This document shows positions 34,496-42,528 of a DNA stretch of 64,000 nt, piece by piece; within the stretch, counting starts at the first letter, position 1; each line of letters begins with the position of its first letter. The DNA is from Pedobacter sp. SYP-B3415 (GTDB lineage Bacteria > Bacteroidota > Bacteroidia > Sphingobacteriales > Sphingobacteriaceae), in NCBI RefSeq assembly GCF_004138205.1, contig NZ_RXNQ01000035.1:62001-126000 (forward strand). Direction: 5' to 3'. Below the pieces are notes generated by a model. It made no database searches. It saw only the letters and a program-made list of their open reading frames with translations, and was not told the origin of the DNA. The position numbers and the translations under genes were made by a program.

Positions 34496-35087
34496 GTTGT
34501 CCGGTAAAAATTGGCTGAATGAAATAAGACCGTTCTGAATAGTCTCAAAACAGTATTTGCCTGAGTCTTCTGAATTAAGCCCCCCTGAATTCTATGTTTG
34601 TGGGTTTTACGTACAGGCGGCGGTTTTGATGACGGTTTTGCCTGCTTACTGCCACTGATAGGTGCGGACCGGCCTTGTATCTTCTCGCCGCAGAAAAGTA
34701 TTAAAAGTCTTGCACTGTTTTAAAGAGGTTGGGAAGAACCAAGGAGGGGAACTCTTTGGGAATAAGGAGCAACGAATCATGAACCAAGACCATAGCGCAT
34801 AACCACTCATAACGCCGTTTTGCGTCTGGAGCTGAAAACATCCGGGCCTTTTCCCGCCGCCGTCGGACTTTTGATGTTTTTATGCAAGAAGAGATACACA
34901 GCCGGAGCGTTTTGTTCGTGTCTTGTATGTTGTTTTTAATGGTACGAACGCTTTCGGCTATGCCTCAGGTTGCTTCTTTTCCAAGAAAAAGAAGGAGCCC
35001 CCGCGGCGGTGAGCGGTCTGATACTACAGTTTCACATTTGTTGGCAACCGAAGGGCTAAATACTTTCGCAACACTTTCCCGGACAAC
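34496..35087 (+). mobile_element. MITE-like repeat element, copy A (592 bp)
   Basis: Bounded by inverted GTTGTCCGG (34496-34504) and CCGGACAAC (35079-35087). Shares long near-identical blocks with copy B at 52543-53013, for example TTTTGATGACGGTTTTGCCT and GGTGCGGACCGGCCTTGTAT. The 9-mer GAGTTCAAC occurs just outside both ends (34481-34489 and 35091-35099). No believable protein inside; the 88-codon frame at 34882 is not protein-like. Confidence 0.75.
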
Positions 35088-35100
35088 ATTGAGTTCAACA

Positions 35101-35481
35101 TCAGGACTTCACTTCCGACTCCTGATACGACCGGCCCCAGTCACATAACGCATCCATAATCGGGATCAGTTCCTTACCTATCGGCGTCAGCTTATATTCT
35201 ACCCGCGGCGGCGTCTCGGCAAAGGCAGCACGTTCAAGAATGCCATCGCGTTCCAGCTCTTTCAGCTGCATGGACAATGTGGCCTGGGTAATGTGCGCCA
35301 GTTTTTTCCGAAGCACGCCGAAGCGCATCGGGCACTCTTCCCTGATCCTGTTCAGGATCGTCAGCTTCCATTTCCCCCCAATAATTTTCAGTGTCATCGT
35401 CATCGGATTGTTATCTTCCATGAACGCCTGATTTTCTGAAATTATAACTGACTGAAGCTCATCATTCGTATTATTTTTCAT
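35101..35481 (-). CDS. HxlR-family transcriptional regulator
   Basis: About 126 residues from the ATG at 35481 (MKNNTNDELQ). Winged helix: TLKIIGGKWKLTILNRIREECPMRFGVLRKKLAHITQATLSMQLKELERDGILER, then the wing RVEYKLTPIGKELIPIMDALCDW. HxlR regulators often respond to electrophiles or quinones through cysteines; here Cys occurs at EECPM and ALCDW. Divergent from the MFS exporter with about 100 bases between, so it probably controls that exporter. Confidence 0.9.
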   Translation of the reverse strand: MKNNTNDELQSVIISENQAFMEDNNPMTMTLKIIGGKWKLTILNRIREECPMRFGVLRKKLAHITQATLSMQLKELERDGILERAAFAETPPRVEYKLTPIGKELIPIMDALCDWGRSYQESEVKS

Positions 35482-35579
35482 ACCGGGTATCATTCTTTGA
35501 ACTACTTGTTTACCGCGCACGCAGTCGACAATTTTGACGGGCAATTTAATAATTGTTTCGAATCATTTGGTTTATCGTT

Positions 35580-36992
35580 ATGCTTAAACAGACACCCCGC
35601 AGCCTCCGGCTTTTCATCCTTTCATCCGCGGTATTTTTAACTGTTCTGGACATCTTTATTGTGAACGGAGCATTGCCGGTTATCAAGTCGGGTGTAGGCG
35701 GTTCTGATGCCGACGCGCAACTGGTCATCGTGCTCTATGTTTTAGGGTATGCCATATTCCTCATTACCGGTGGACGCCTTGGTGACTATTATGGAAAGAA
35801 GCGTATGTTTATCTGGGCCATGCTGGCCTTCGTCATCACATCTGCCGGCTGCGGTGTTGCCAACACCGCCTGGCAGCTCAACGCAGCGAGGTTTTTACAG
35901 GGTATAAGCGCCGCGTGCCTGATACCACAAAGTATCAGTTTTATCCAACACCTTTTTCCGGAGCACGATGAGCGGACAAAAGCTTTTGCAATTTATGGCA
36001 GTATTGGCGGTGCGGCCTCCGTTATCGGCCAGTTTCTCGGCGGACTGCTTCCCGACCAGTCGGTCATTATCGAGGGCTGGCGCCTGATCTTCCTGATCAA
36101 CGTCCCGATAGGTATCGTATCCGCAATATTGGCATTCAGCTATATGCCGCGGGATCGCGGAACAGTTTCAGGCAAGATAGACCGTTCAGGGATCATTCTG
36201 CTTACATGCGCGCTGATCTCACTGATTTACCCGCTGGTCTCGGGCGTCGAGAATAACTGGCCGATGTGGAGCTTCCTTATGTTAGGTCTTGCGGTCATGC
36301 TGCTCGCTGTTTTCTGGTTCGTACAAAAGAAAAAACTAATCGGCGGTCGGCAGCCTCTCATTGACATGCGCCTTTTTGGTTTTAGAGACTTTAATATCGG
36401 ACTGGCCGCCGTGCTTTTTTATTTTATGGTTCAGGATTCGTATTTCCTGATCAATGTGTTTTTGTTCCAGTCGGGTTTTGGCTTTACCGCCTCACATACC
36501 GGGATCCTTTTTGTTTATCAGGGAATCGGTTTCGTAGTTGCATCAGTGTTTGCCACAGTACTTATTCCGAAGTTTGGAAAAAAAATGCTTCAGGCGGGGG
36601 TAGTCGTCATGATCAGCGGTCTGAGCGGTCACATTTTGTGTCTTGATTCGCCCGCTGTGCCCGCCGGCGTTTTCAAAGTTGTTCTGTTTGTGTACGGACT
36701 TGGCTGCGGCACAGTTCTGCCTTCCCTGCTCTCGCTGGCACTAAAAAGTATTCCGGCTGAATTTGCAGGAGTAGCTTCGGGGATGTATGCAACCTTTCAG
36801 CAGACGGCCATTGCTTTGGGTGTCGGCGTAACAGGCGGGATTTTTTTCGACCACCTGGGAAACGGCGATTCTGCTGAACGTTATCTATCGGCCTACCGGT
36901 ACGCTACCCTGGTCAATATCGGCTTTTTGATACTGGTTGCGATCTTTCTTTATCTTTTACCCGAACAACGTAAAAAGCGGGCTGCCAATTAA
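35580..36992 (+). CDS. MFS transporter of the DHA2 (EmrB/QacA) drug-efflux family
   Basis: About 470 residues from the ATG at 35580 (MLKQTPRSL). Fourteen hydrophobic segments; motif A-like GGRLGDYYGKKRMF between segments 2 and 3, the segment-1 pattern SSAVFLTVLDIFIVNGALPVI, ARFLQGISAACLIPQSISFI, and motif C-like GSIGGAASVIGQFLGGLL. Proton-driven export of hydrophobic compounds is the family role. Controlled probably by the divergent HxlR protein. Confidence 0.92.
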   Translation: MLKQTPRSLRLFILSSAVFLTVLDIFIVNGALPVIKSGVGGSDADAQLVIVLYVLGYAIFLITGGRLGDYYGKKRMFIWAMLAFVITSAGCGVANTAWQLNAARFLQGISAACLIPQSISFIQHLFPEHDERTKAFAIYGSIGGAASVIGQFLGGLLPDQSVIIEGWRLIFLINVPIGIVSAILAFSYMPRDRGTVSGKIDRSGIILLTCALISLIYPLVSGVENNWPMWSFLMLGLAVMLLAVFWFVQKKKLIGGRQPLIDMRLFGFRDFNIGLAAVLFYFMVQDSYFLINVFLFQSGFGFTASHTGILFVYQGIGFVVASVFATVLIPKFGKKMLQAGVVVMISGLSGHILCLDSPAVPAGVFKVVLFVYGLGCGTVLPSLLSLALKSIPAEFAGVASGMYATFQQTAIALGVGVTGGIFFDHLGNGDSAERYLSAYRYATLVNIGFLILVAIFLYLLPEQRKKRAAN

Positions 36993-37028
36993 TCTTCAGC
37001 TGCGCACCATGCGTTGCGGAGACGCCGT

Positions 37029-37499
37029 TTAGTCAGTCGGGATGATTAATCCCTTCTTTTTTGCGTTTGCATTGAGAAACCCGCCAATCATCAGACCGAT
37101 TGCGGGTCCGAGGGCAACACCTATCGCCAGATTTTTGAAAAGTATACCGTAAGGTAAACCTATAGCGATACCAAGGGGCATCCAGATAGCTAAGTAGTAG
37201 CCTTCGGGCACAATCTTGTGGCGCTTCAGCAACATGCCTTTGTATGTTGAAAGTGCGCTGTGGTATGTCTTCCGGCTCGCAGCATCTGCACCGGCGGCAG
37301 GAAAAGCTGCGATTACATTTGCCGCACTTGCCTTAAATTCATCCAGCTCAGCACCCTGAAGTGCCTTGCCGATAGCTACAAATTCAAGGCTGTTGCTTAC
37401 AAACCGATAGCCATACTTCTTTTGCTCTGCAACGGCGAGCGTTTCGGCTTTGAGCTTAAGCAGCGTACGCTGCTCGGAAATCCATTGTTCTGTACTCAT
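37029..37499 (-). CDS. small membrane protein of unknown function
   Basis: 156 residues. A soluble helical N-terminal half (EQRTLLKLKAETLAVAEQKKYGYRFV, ALQGAELDEFKASAANVIAAF) followed by two hydrophobic Gly/Ala-rich segments (LAIWMPLGIAIGLPYGILF and IGVALGPAIGLMIGGFL). Not recognised. Its promoter region (from 37500) runs into the 87-bp tandem repeats, which separate it from the DUF421 gene upstream. Confidence 0.7.
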   Translation of the reverse strand: MSTEQWISEQRTLLKLKAETLAVAEQKKYGYRFVSNSLEFVAIGKALQGAELDEFKASAANVIAAFPAAGADAASRKTYHSALSTYKGMLLKRHKIVPEGYYLAIWMPLGIAIGLPYGILFKNLAIGVALGPAIGLMIGGFLNANAKKKGLIIPTD

Positions 37500-37584
37500 T
37501 GATTGTTTAAGGCTTAAATTTCTATAATGAAGACATCAAGATCAAGCCAGACAAAGATATTTGTTTATGGTGTAGCTACAAACG

Positions 37585-37903
37585 ATTTGTGCGGATCACA
37601 GATCTGCTGTTCAATGCTTCCGGATTATAAATCCGGAAGGACGGGAAGGTGGCTAGACTATCAATGTTTTGGTTTGTGCGGATCATATATCCGCTGCTCA
37701 GTGCTTCCGGATTATAAATCCGGAAGGACGGGAAGGTGGTTAGGCTAACAATGTTCTGGTTTGTGCGGATCACAGATCCGCTGCTCAGCGCTTCCGGATT
37801 ATAAATCCGGAAGGACTGGAAGGTGGTTAGGCTATCAATGTTCTGGTTTGTGCGGATCACAGATCCGCTGCTCAGCGCTTCCGGATTGCAAATCCGGAAG
37901 GAC
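37585..37903. repeat. 87-bp tandem repeat array with two palindromes per unit (about 3.7 copies)
   Basis: Units begin at about 37585, 37672, 37759 and 37846, exactly 87 bases apart; the last is partial and ends at the DUF421 stop codon. Each unit has two dyads: GCGGATC with GATCCGC around a 3-base centre, and CTTCCGGATT with AATCCGGAAG around a 3-base centre. Units differ by a few bases and changes often preserve pairing (CACA to CATA in a centre). The array is open through frame 37576-37926 on the minus strand, but only because it is repetitive. Confidence 0.9.
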
Positions 37904-38587
37904 TTAAGTAATGCGCGGGGTATCAATTGCTCTTACCCATTCTGTTTTTTTGCAGCGGGGGCAGTATTGTGCAGCGCTTAGATGCAGGACCTTGCCGCAG
38001 TGGGTACAGGCATAATCGCCGGCCTCATGGATCTCCTGCGATTTTTTCTGGTAGGGTTTTGGAAGTACGGGCAGGCCGGGCCGGACATCCTTATCTTCGT
38101 AAAAAAAGAAACTGACCTGACCGTTTGTTTCCAGCACCGCTGTTTTGACCTGGCCTACATGCTCAATGCTCATCACCCGCATCTCGGCAAAAAATTCATC
38201 TTTCGCAAAGGTATCAGCTCCCTCCTCCTGCAGGGTAAACTGCCCGTCTTCTATGATGTACATTGGCTCTCCCTCCAGAACCATCTCAAACTTTTCGCTC
38301 TTCGAGGCCACATAGGTAAGTAAACGGTAAAATCCCAGAATAACGGCAAAAACGATCAGCGATGGCAGGATGGCGAAATCCTTATTCATCATCGGGTCTC
38401 CCGCCGCCGACCCCAACGCGATGATGATGGCGACCTCGAAAATACTCAGTTGGCGTACGCCCTTTTTGCCCGACGACCGCAGCAGGACCAGCACAAACAA
38501 AAACATGATGAGTGTGCGCAATGCAATCTCAGTAATAAAGCTAAAGTCCAGTCCGTTCAAAAACAGATTTTCCCAGTCGATCGACAT
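37904..38587 (-). CDS. DUF421 (YetF-like) membrane protein with C-terminal zinc ribbon
   Basis: 227 residues. Three N-terminal transmembrane helices (ALRTLIMFLFVLVLLRSSGKKGVRQ, FEVAIIIALGSAAGDPMM, ILPSLIVFAVILGFYRLLTYV), then the cytosolic DUF421 domain (VLEGEPMYIIEDGQFT, FFAEMRVMSIEHVGQVKTAVLETNG). At the C-terminus two CxxC knuckles, CTHCGK and CPRCKK, 16 residues apart, form a predicted zinc ribbon that most short YetF proteins lack. Function of the family is unknown. Ends exactly at the tandem repeats. Confidence 0.88.
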   Translation of the reverse strand: MSIDWENLFLNGLDFSFITEIALRTLIMFLFVLVLLRSSGKKGVRQLSIFEVAIIIALGSAAGDPMMNKDFAILPSLIVFAVILGFYRLLTYVASKSEKFEMVLEGEPMYIIEDGQFTLQEEGADTFAKDEFFAEMRVMSIEHVGQVKTAVLETNGQVSFFFYEDKDVRPGLPVLPKPYQKKSQEIHEAGDYACTHCGKVLHLSAAQYCPRCKKTEWVRAIDTPRIT

Positions 38588-38780
38588 GATATTTCCCCCT
38601 TATCTCCCCTAAAAACGAACAAACCTGTGTTTAGTTTGCCGGTTATATACGCGATCAGACACCTGTGGTTTTTAAGGATTAACCGCGCGGCGAAAAGAAG
38701 GCCTTCCGACATTTTCTCAGAAACATGCAAACCAAACGGGCAATCATATGTTGTTTCTTCACATCTTAAAAACAGAAACT

Positions 38781-39236
38781 ATGGGATTCACAGAAAGAAC
38801 CGCAGAGGTATTAAATGACCTCATTGAAATCAATAATGACAGAGCCGATGGCTTTCGCAGAGCTGCAGACGATCTGAAAGATGAAAACATCGATCTGAAA
38901 GCAACTTTCGAAAAATTATCAACCCAAAGCCGTGACAACGTAACTGAACTGGCTGCCTTGGTAGGCCGTACAGGCGAAGAACCGGAAAAAGGCAACACCA
39001 TTTTGGGAACGTTACACCGCGCATGGATCGACATTAAGGCAAGTTTTGGTGGCGATGATCGTCATAGCATTCTGGCCGAATGCGAACGCGGCGAAGACGC
39101 CATCAAAAAATCTTACCGCGATGCCCTGCAGGAGCAGGACCTTGGCGAAGATGTTCGCAGTGTACTGCTTAGTCAGCAAACAGGCATCAACGCAAGTCAT
39201 GATGCAATCAAAGCACTGCGCGATGCGCATGCATAA
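38781..39236 (+). CDS. PA2169-type four-helix-bundle protein (DUF2383)
   Basis: 151 residues from the ATG at 38781 (MGFTERTAEVLNDLIEINND). Soluble, helical, acidic; the order TAEVLNDLIEINNDRADGF, LKATFEKLSTQSRDNV, GTLHRAWIDIKASFGGDD and ECERGEDAIKKSYRDAL is characteristic of the ferritin-like DUF2383 family. Such proteins are often stress-induced; the molecular role is unknown. Start chosen at the family N-terminus rather than the ATG 33 bases upstream. Followed by a strong terminator. Confidence 0.9.
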   Translation: MGFTERTAEVLNDLIEINNDRADGFRRAADDLKDENIDLKATFEKLSTQSRDNVTELAALVGRTGEEPEKGNTILGTLHRAWIDIKASFGGDDRHSILAECERGEDAIKKSYRDALQEQDLGEDVRSVLLSQQTGINASHDAIKALRDAHA

Positions 39237-39251
39237 ATAAATCTTTGCAAG

Positions 39252-39287
39252 AAAAGCCGTCTTTCTCTCCAGGAAGACGGCTTTTTT
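39252..39287 (+). terminator. Rho-independent terminator after the DUF2383 gene
   Basis: Stem AAAAGCCGTCTT (39252-39263) with AAGACGGCTTTT (39274-39285), loop 10 bases, T-run on the plus strand. The A-run on the other arm would also serve the convergent glycosidase gene (bidirectional). Confidence 0.9.
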
Positions 39288-39310
39288 GTTTGTGTCTGTC
39301 TCAAGCATGT

Positions 39311-40516
39311 TCACAGCAGCGCGTGGTCACTATGACTGGTTGCAAGTGGCATGGAACCGATAGAGTTACAGGTCCGCAGCCGATGTTGGACAAGTAAAAT
39401 TGCATCTGCATAGGCCCGGTCCAGCCGCCGGTCTCGCGGATGCTCCGCGTCAGCGTCCCATAATCCTGAGTGGTGCCAGTTGCTCAGGTCATCCCAGTCA
39501 GGCCGGTCGATGATCGGGTACAGGCAAATGCCCGCTAACGGGACACCAGCTGCCATTGCTTCGGCACATTCCCTTCCGATCATTTCAATCCAATTTGGAC
39601 GATGCTCACCAGGGTGGCTCGTTTCTGCCAGAACCAGGGGTTTGTTATAACGCAGGAAAACTTCCAGCATGAGCGAAGACAACCCGCGCCACCGGGTGTC
39701 GGGCTCCAGATTTGCCCAGGGCAAAAATGCAAACTCGCCGGAGATCCATTGGTTATTATAATAGAAGTTCAGACCGATGTAATCGATCAGTTCTGGACTG
39801 CCACCCAGTTCCGGACAGATTCTGCCGGTCAACATATCTACTGCCTGGTATTGCAATTCATGATCGTGAGCGGCTGTAATCAATTGTTCCGGCGAGGCGC
39901 TTAATGGCGGAACAATGTTTACCACCGGCTCTGTGGTCATGATGAGCGCAGCTGCATCGATCATTTTGATCATCCTTATGCCCTGGATGTATGCCTTTAT
40001 AAGCGCATATTTTACATCCCAGCCCAGCCCCCTCGTATACGGAGCGGTTGCCCCCTCCTCCCCGCCAAGCCACGAGATGAATCCGACTTCATTGACCGGC
40101 GTAACGATCAATTGTTCGTCCGGACAATAGCTTTTAAAAAATATGGCAAACGCACGGCACACGGCTGTAAAGCGTACGGTAAAGTGCGGATGCAAGGGGC
40201 TCAGATCGTCCGGGTAACCGAAATGGCAAATATCCCAGATCTGCTGAACGCCATGCAGCCGGGCGGCGTCGATCATTCTGGCTACGGCAGAAAAGTCATA
40301 AACGTAGGGCTGCTGTTCAACCTGGCTCCACCTGATCCCTTCGCGGACGGTCTTTATGCCCATTTGCGTGATCAGCGCGTAATCTGCCGATGCCTGCTCA
40401 AGGTGACCGGTCAGTGCCAGCAGATCAACGCGATCGCCATGAACATTTAATTGATCGGTACACTCGAATCCACCCATCCAGAAAGACCGAAAAGGCGACT
40501 GTCCGGGCCTTTCCAT
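39311..40516 (-). CDS. clan GH-A glycosidase-like protein (GH1/GH5-like)
   Basis: 401 residues, TIM-barrel glycosidase by motif: GGFECTDQLN at the N-terminus, MGIKTVREGIRWSQVE, VTPVNEVGFISWLGG (predicted acid/base Glu) and KPLVLAETSHPGEH (predicted nucleophile Glu), the two Glu spaced as in clan GH-A. No signal peptide, so cytosolic. Directly abuts the glycosyltransferase upstream (TAG stop followed at once by ATG), so they are surely one transcript. Perhaps trims or remodels the glycan that enzyme makes; not established. Confidence 0.75.
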   Translation of the reverse strand: MERPGQSPFRSFWMGGFECTDQLNVHGDRVDLLALTGHLEQASADYALITQMGIKTVREGIRWSQVEQQPYVYDFSAVARMIDAARLHGVQQIWDICHFGYPDDLSPLHPHFTVRFTAVCRAFAIFFKSYCPDEQLIVTPVNEVGFISWLGGEEGATAPYTRGLGWDVKYALIKAYIQGIRMIKMIDAAALIMTTEPVVNIVPPLSASPEQLITAAHDHELQYQAVDMLTGRICPELGGSPELIDYIGLNFYYNNQWISGEFAFLPWANLEPDTRWRGLSSLMLEVFLRYNKPLVLAETSHPGEHRPNWIEMIGRECAEAMAAGVPLAGICLYPIIDRPDWDDLSNWHHSGLWDADAEHPRDRRLDRAYADAILLVQHRLRTCNSIGSMPLATSHSDHALL

Positions 40517-41662
40517 CTAACTTGCCATCAAAGTGCCGGACTGTCCCAGGGCGATCTGCATCTGCTCTTTCATTGCCAGAAAGGTATGATCCCAGGATTT
40601 ATCCTTCAAAAAATCGTCCACCCGGCTCAGCCATGCACGGCGGTCGGTTAGCTGAAGCTCGCGTTCAATTGCCTGAACAAACTCTGCTGGTTCGGCCGCT
40701 ATGCTAACGAGTTTTTCTATTCCATACGGTTTGACAACGTCGCGAATCGGAGTCGAAATGACGCGCACACCCGCAGCGAGGTATTCAGGCGTTTTTGTCG
40801 GACTGATATATCTCGTTGAATCATTTAGTTTGAATGGAATCAGTGCTGCATCCCATCCCGCGAGGTACGCCGGAAGCTCGTCGTACGTTTTCTGGCCGAG
40901 GTAATGTATGTTGGCATGCCGGGGAAGAACGTCTACAGGAATCTTTAAAACCGGGCCCAGCAGGATAATCTGCCAGTCGGGCCGCTGTTGCGCAATATAC
41001 CCGATCAGTTCTGTTTGAAAACGCTCATCAATCACCCCAAAAAAGCCGAGCTTCACACCTGTTATGCCTGCCTGGTCCTGCGGCTGCGCGGTTTTTGCCC
41101 TTGCAACAGAAAAATGCGCTTTGTCAATACTGCTCGGGAAAGGGAATATATTGTTATGCTGGTCTTTCTTCGCCTCAAACAAGGAATAACCTCCGGTGAA
41201 AACAACATCAGCGATCCTGAGCAATTCCTTTTCCAGTAATACCAGCTCTTTAGGCGCAAAATCAAAGGCAGAAAGCTCATCCATGCAGTCATAAACGATC
41301 AGGGCGGGCTTGTATGCTGCGGTGTAAGGCAGTGCCATCGGTGTATAGTACCAGAAAAGCCAATCCTCCAGATCTTCCCGGCTAAGAAAGCCGCCCACCA
41401 GTTGTTTCATTGACCTGAGTATCTGCCTGGGATCTGACCCGGCGGAAAGATGCGGTGTCAGGATGGTGAGCGTTTCGGTACGCTCATCGGCAGCCAGATA
41501 GTCATTCTCAATTTCTTCGAAAACCGGCTCTTCAAGAAAATAAACATTCATTTCGCTTGCAAAGCGACTGAGAAGATGCTGGGGACGCTGGTAAACAAAA
41601 TCCCAGCGCAGGTGAGAAAAACATAGTAGATTTTGGGGAAGCAGTGGTTTTTGGTTTTTCAT
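40517..41662 (-). CDS. GT-B glycosyltransferase
   Basis: 381 residues. N-terminal half begins LLCFSHLRWDFVYQRPQHLLSRFA, a pattern of GT4-like glycosyltransferases; C-terminal half has KLGFFGVIDERFQTELI, WQIILLGPVL, HYLGQKTYDELPAYLAGWDAALIPF and the nucleotide-sugar motif SPTKTPEYLAAGVRVIST. Cytosolic. Homologues are found in exopolysaccharide loci, often with a GH-A-like gene and UDP-galactopyranose mutase, but no mutase is here. Donor and acceptor unknown. Confidence 0.88.
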   Translation of the reverse strand: MKNQKPLLPQNLLCFSHLRWDFVYQRPQHLLSRFASEMNVYFLEEPVFEEIENDYLAADERTETLTILTPHLSAGSDPRQILRSMKQLVGGFLSREDLEDWLFWYYTPMALPYTAAYKPALIVYDCMDELSAFDFAPKELVLLEKELLRIADVVFTGGYSLFEAKKDQHNNIFPFPSSIDKAHFSVARAKTAQPQDQAGITGVKLGFFGVIDERFQTELIGYIAQQRPDWQIILLGPVLKIPVDVLPRHANIHYLGQKTYDELPAYLAGWDAALIPFKLNDSTRYISPTKTPEYLAAGVRVISTPIRDVVKPYGIEKLVSIAAEPAEFVQAIERELQLTDRRAWLSRVDDFLKDKSWDHTFLAMKEQMQIALGQSGTLMAS

Positions 41663-42276
41663 AATATATTACAGTAAGGCATGTTTTCCCCTGGCAATCC
41701 TGCTGCAATGAGCAGAAAACATCATCAGTCCGGTTTAATAACTGCGATCATCATTACAACAGGGTACACGGGGAAACGCAAGACCGATGCCACCAGTTTA
41801 GAATAAAGGCGTTTATGCGTATTTGCTAGCTGCGATCAGGTATATGTGGCAGCCCCGGGGCATTTCACGCAGATGCGATGCGCGCATCCATTTTTACGCG
41901 AGATTTAATCGTAAAAAAGCGTGAACGAAAAGCTGATTGGCTTTAGAAGCACCTGCTCATGCTGAGGAGCCATTAAACATACAAGAATCGTCATACAAAT
42001 CACATATACGCGTTACGCTTAATTCATGCGTTCATTATAAGATTCTGATCAACAATCATTTATTTCAAGAGTATCAAAATTACTCTCTGCAGGAATTTCA
42101 ATGTGCGGCAGGTCAATAGATGCTGGCTTAGAAGTTGCATTTGAGCAGTCGCCGGCATTGACCACGATCCTGATTCAGTCAGTCGGATCAGGAAGGAATG
42201 TTTCCAACCAAGCATGACATACAAGGGCGGCAATATTTACAGACGATTTGCCGGCGGCTGCCGCATGACCATTTAA
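41663..42276. other. 614-base region without a recognisable gene
   Basis: Between the leftward glycosyltransferase and the small rightward gene at 42277. Contains only a 60-codon frame (41937-42119) without protein-like character. The promoter of the GT/GH pair should lie near 41663-41760. No repeat copy or RNA structure recognised. Confidence 0.4.
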
Positions 42277-42528
42277 ATGAACGACTCTAATATCTTAGAC
42301 CAGCCTACTGTAGACATCCTGCGATCAGCGCTTACCTACCTGTTTCCCGACGTACAGATTACCTTCAGACTGGAAGCAGAAAATGAAGAATGTGTGATAC
42401 AAACCAGGCGCAAAGGGCCCGCCTCAATTGTCGTTTTCAGTTACCTGATCAAAGAATATGCTGACCTAGGAAAGCTTTCAGAATTAATTCAGACGCTCGA
42501 ACTTTCGCTGAGGCGTGCTGTTGAATAG
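42277..42528 (+). CDS. small hypothetical protein
   Basis: 83 residues, soluble, with a plausible alternating pattern (QPTVDILRSALTYLFPDVQITFRLE, ECVIQTRRKGPASIVVFSYL, LGKLSELIQTLELSLRRA). Not recognised. It overlaps the nominal 3' end of the broken GH78 gene on the other strand by 80 bases. The overlap can be real only because that GH78 frame is no longer functional there. Confidence 0.45.
   Translation: MNDSNILDQPTVDILRSALTYLFPDVQITFRLEAENEECVIQTRRKGPASIVVFSYLIKEYADLGKLSELIQTLELSLRRAVE

Noticed and set aside
34882..35148. 88-codon frame inside MITE-like copy A
   Set aside because: It crosses the element's end into the HxlR gene on the other strand and is not preserved in copy B.
37585..37903. 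CRISPR array
   Set aside because: The 87-base units are contiguous with no unique spacers, and no cas genes are in the window.
37576..37926. 116-codon minus-strand frame with internal amino-acid repeats (RIYNPEALSSGSVIRTNQN)
   Set aside because: 87 is divisible by three, so the tandem DNA repeat stays open in phase; the repeat is better explained as palindromic DNA than as a protein.
41937..42119. 60-codon frame in the 41.7-42.3 kb gap
   Set aside because: No protein-like pattern, signal or neighbour support.
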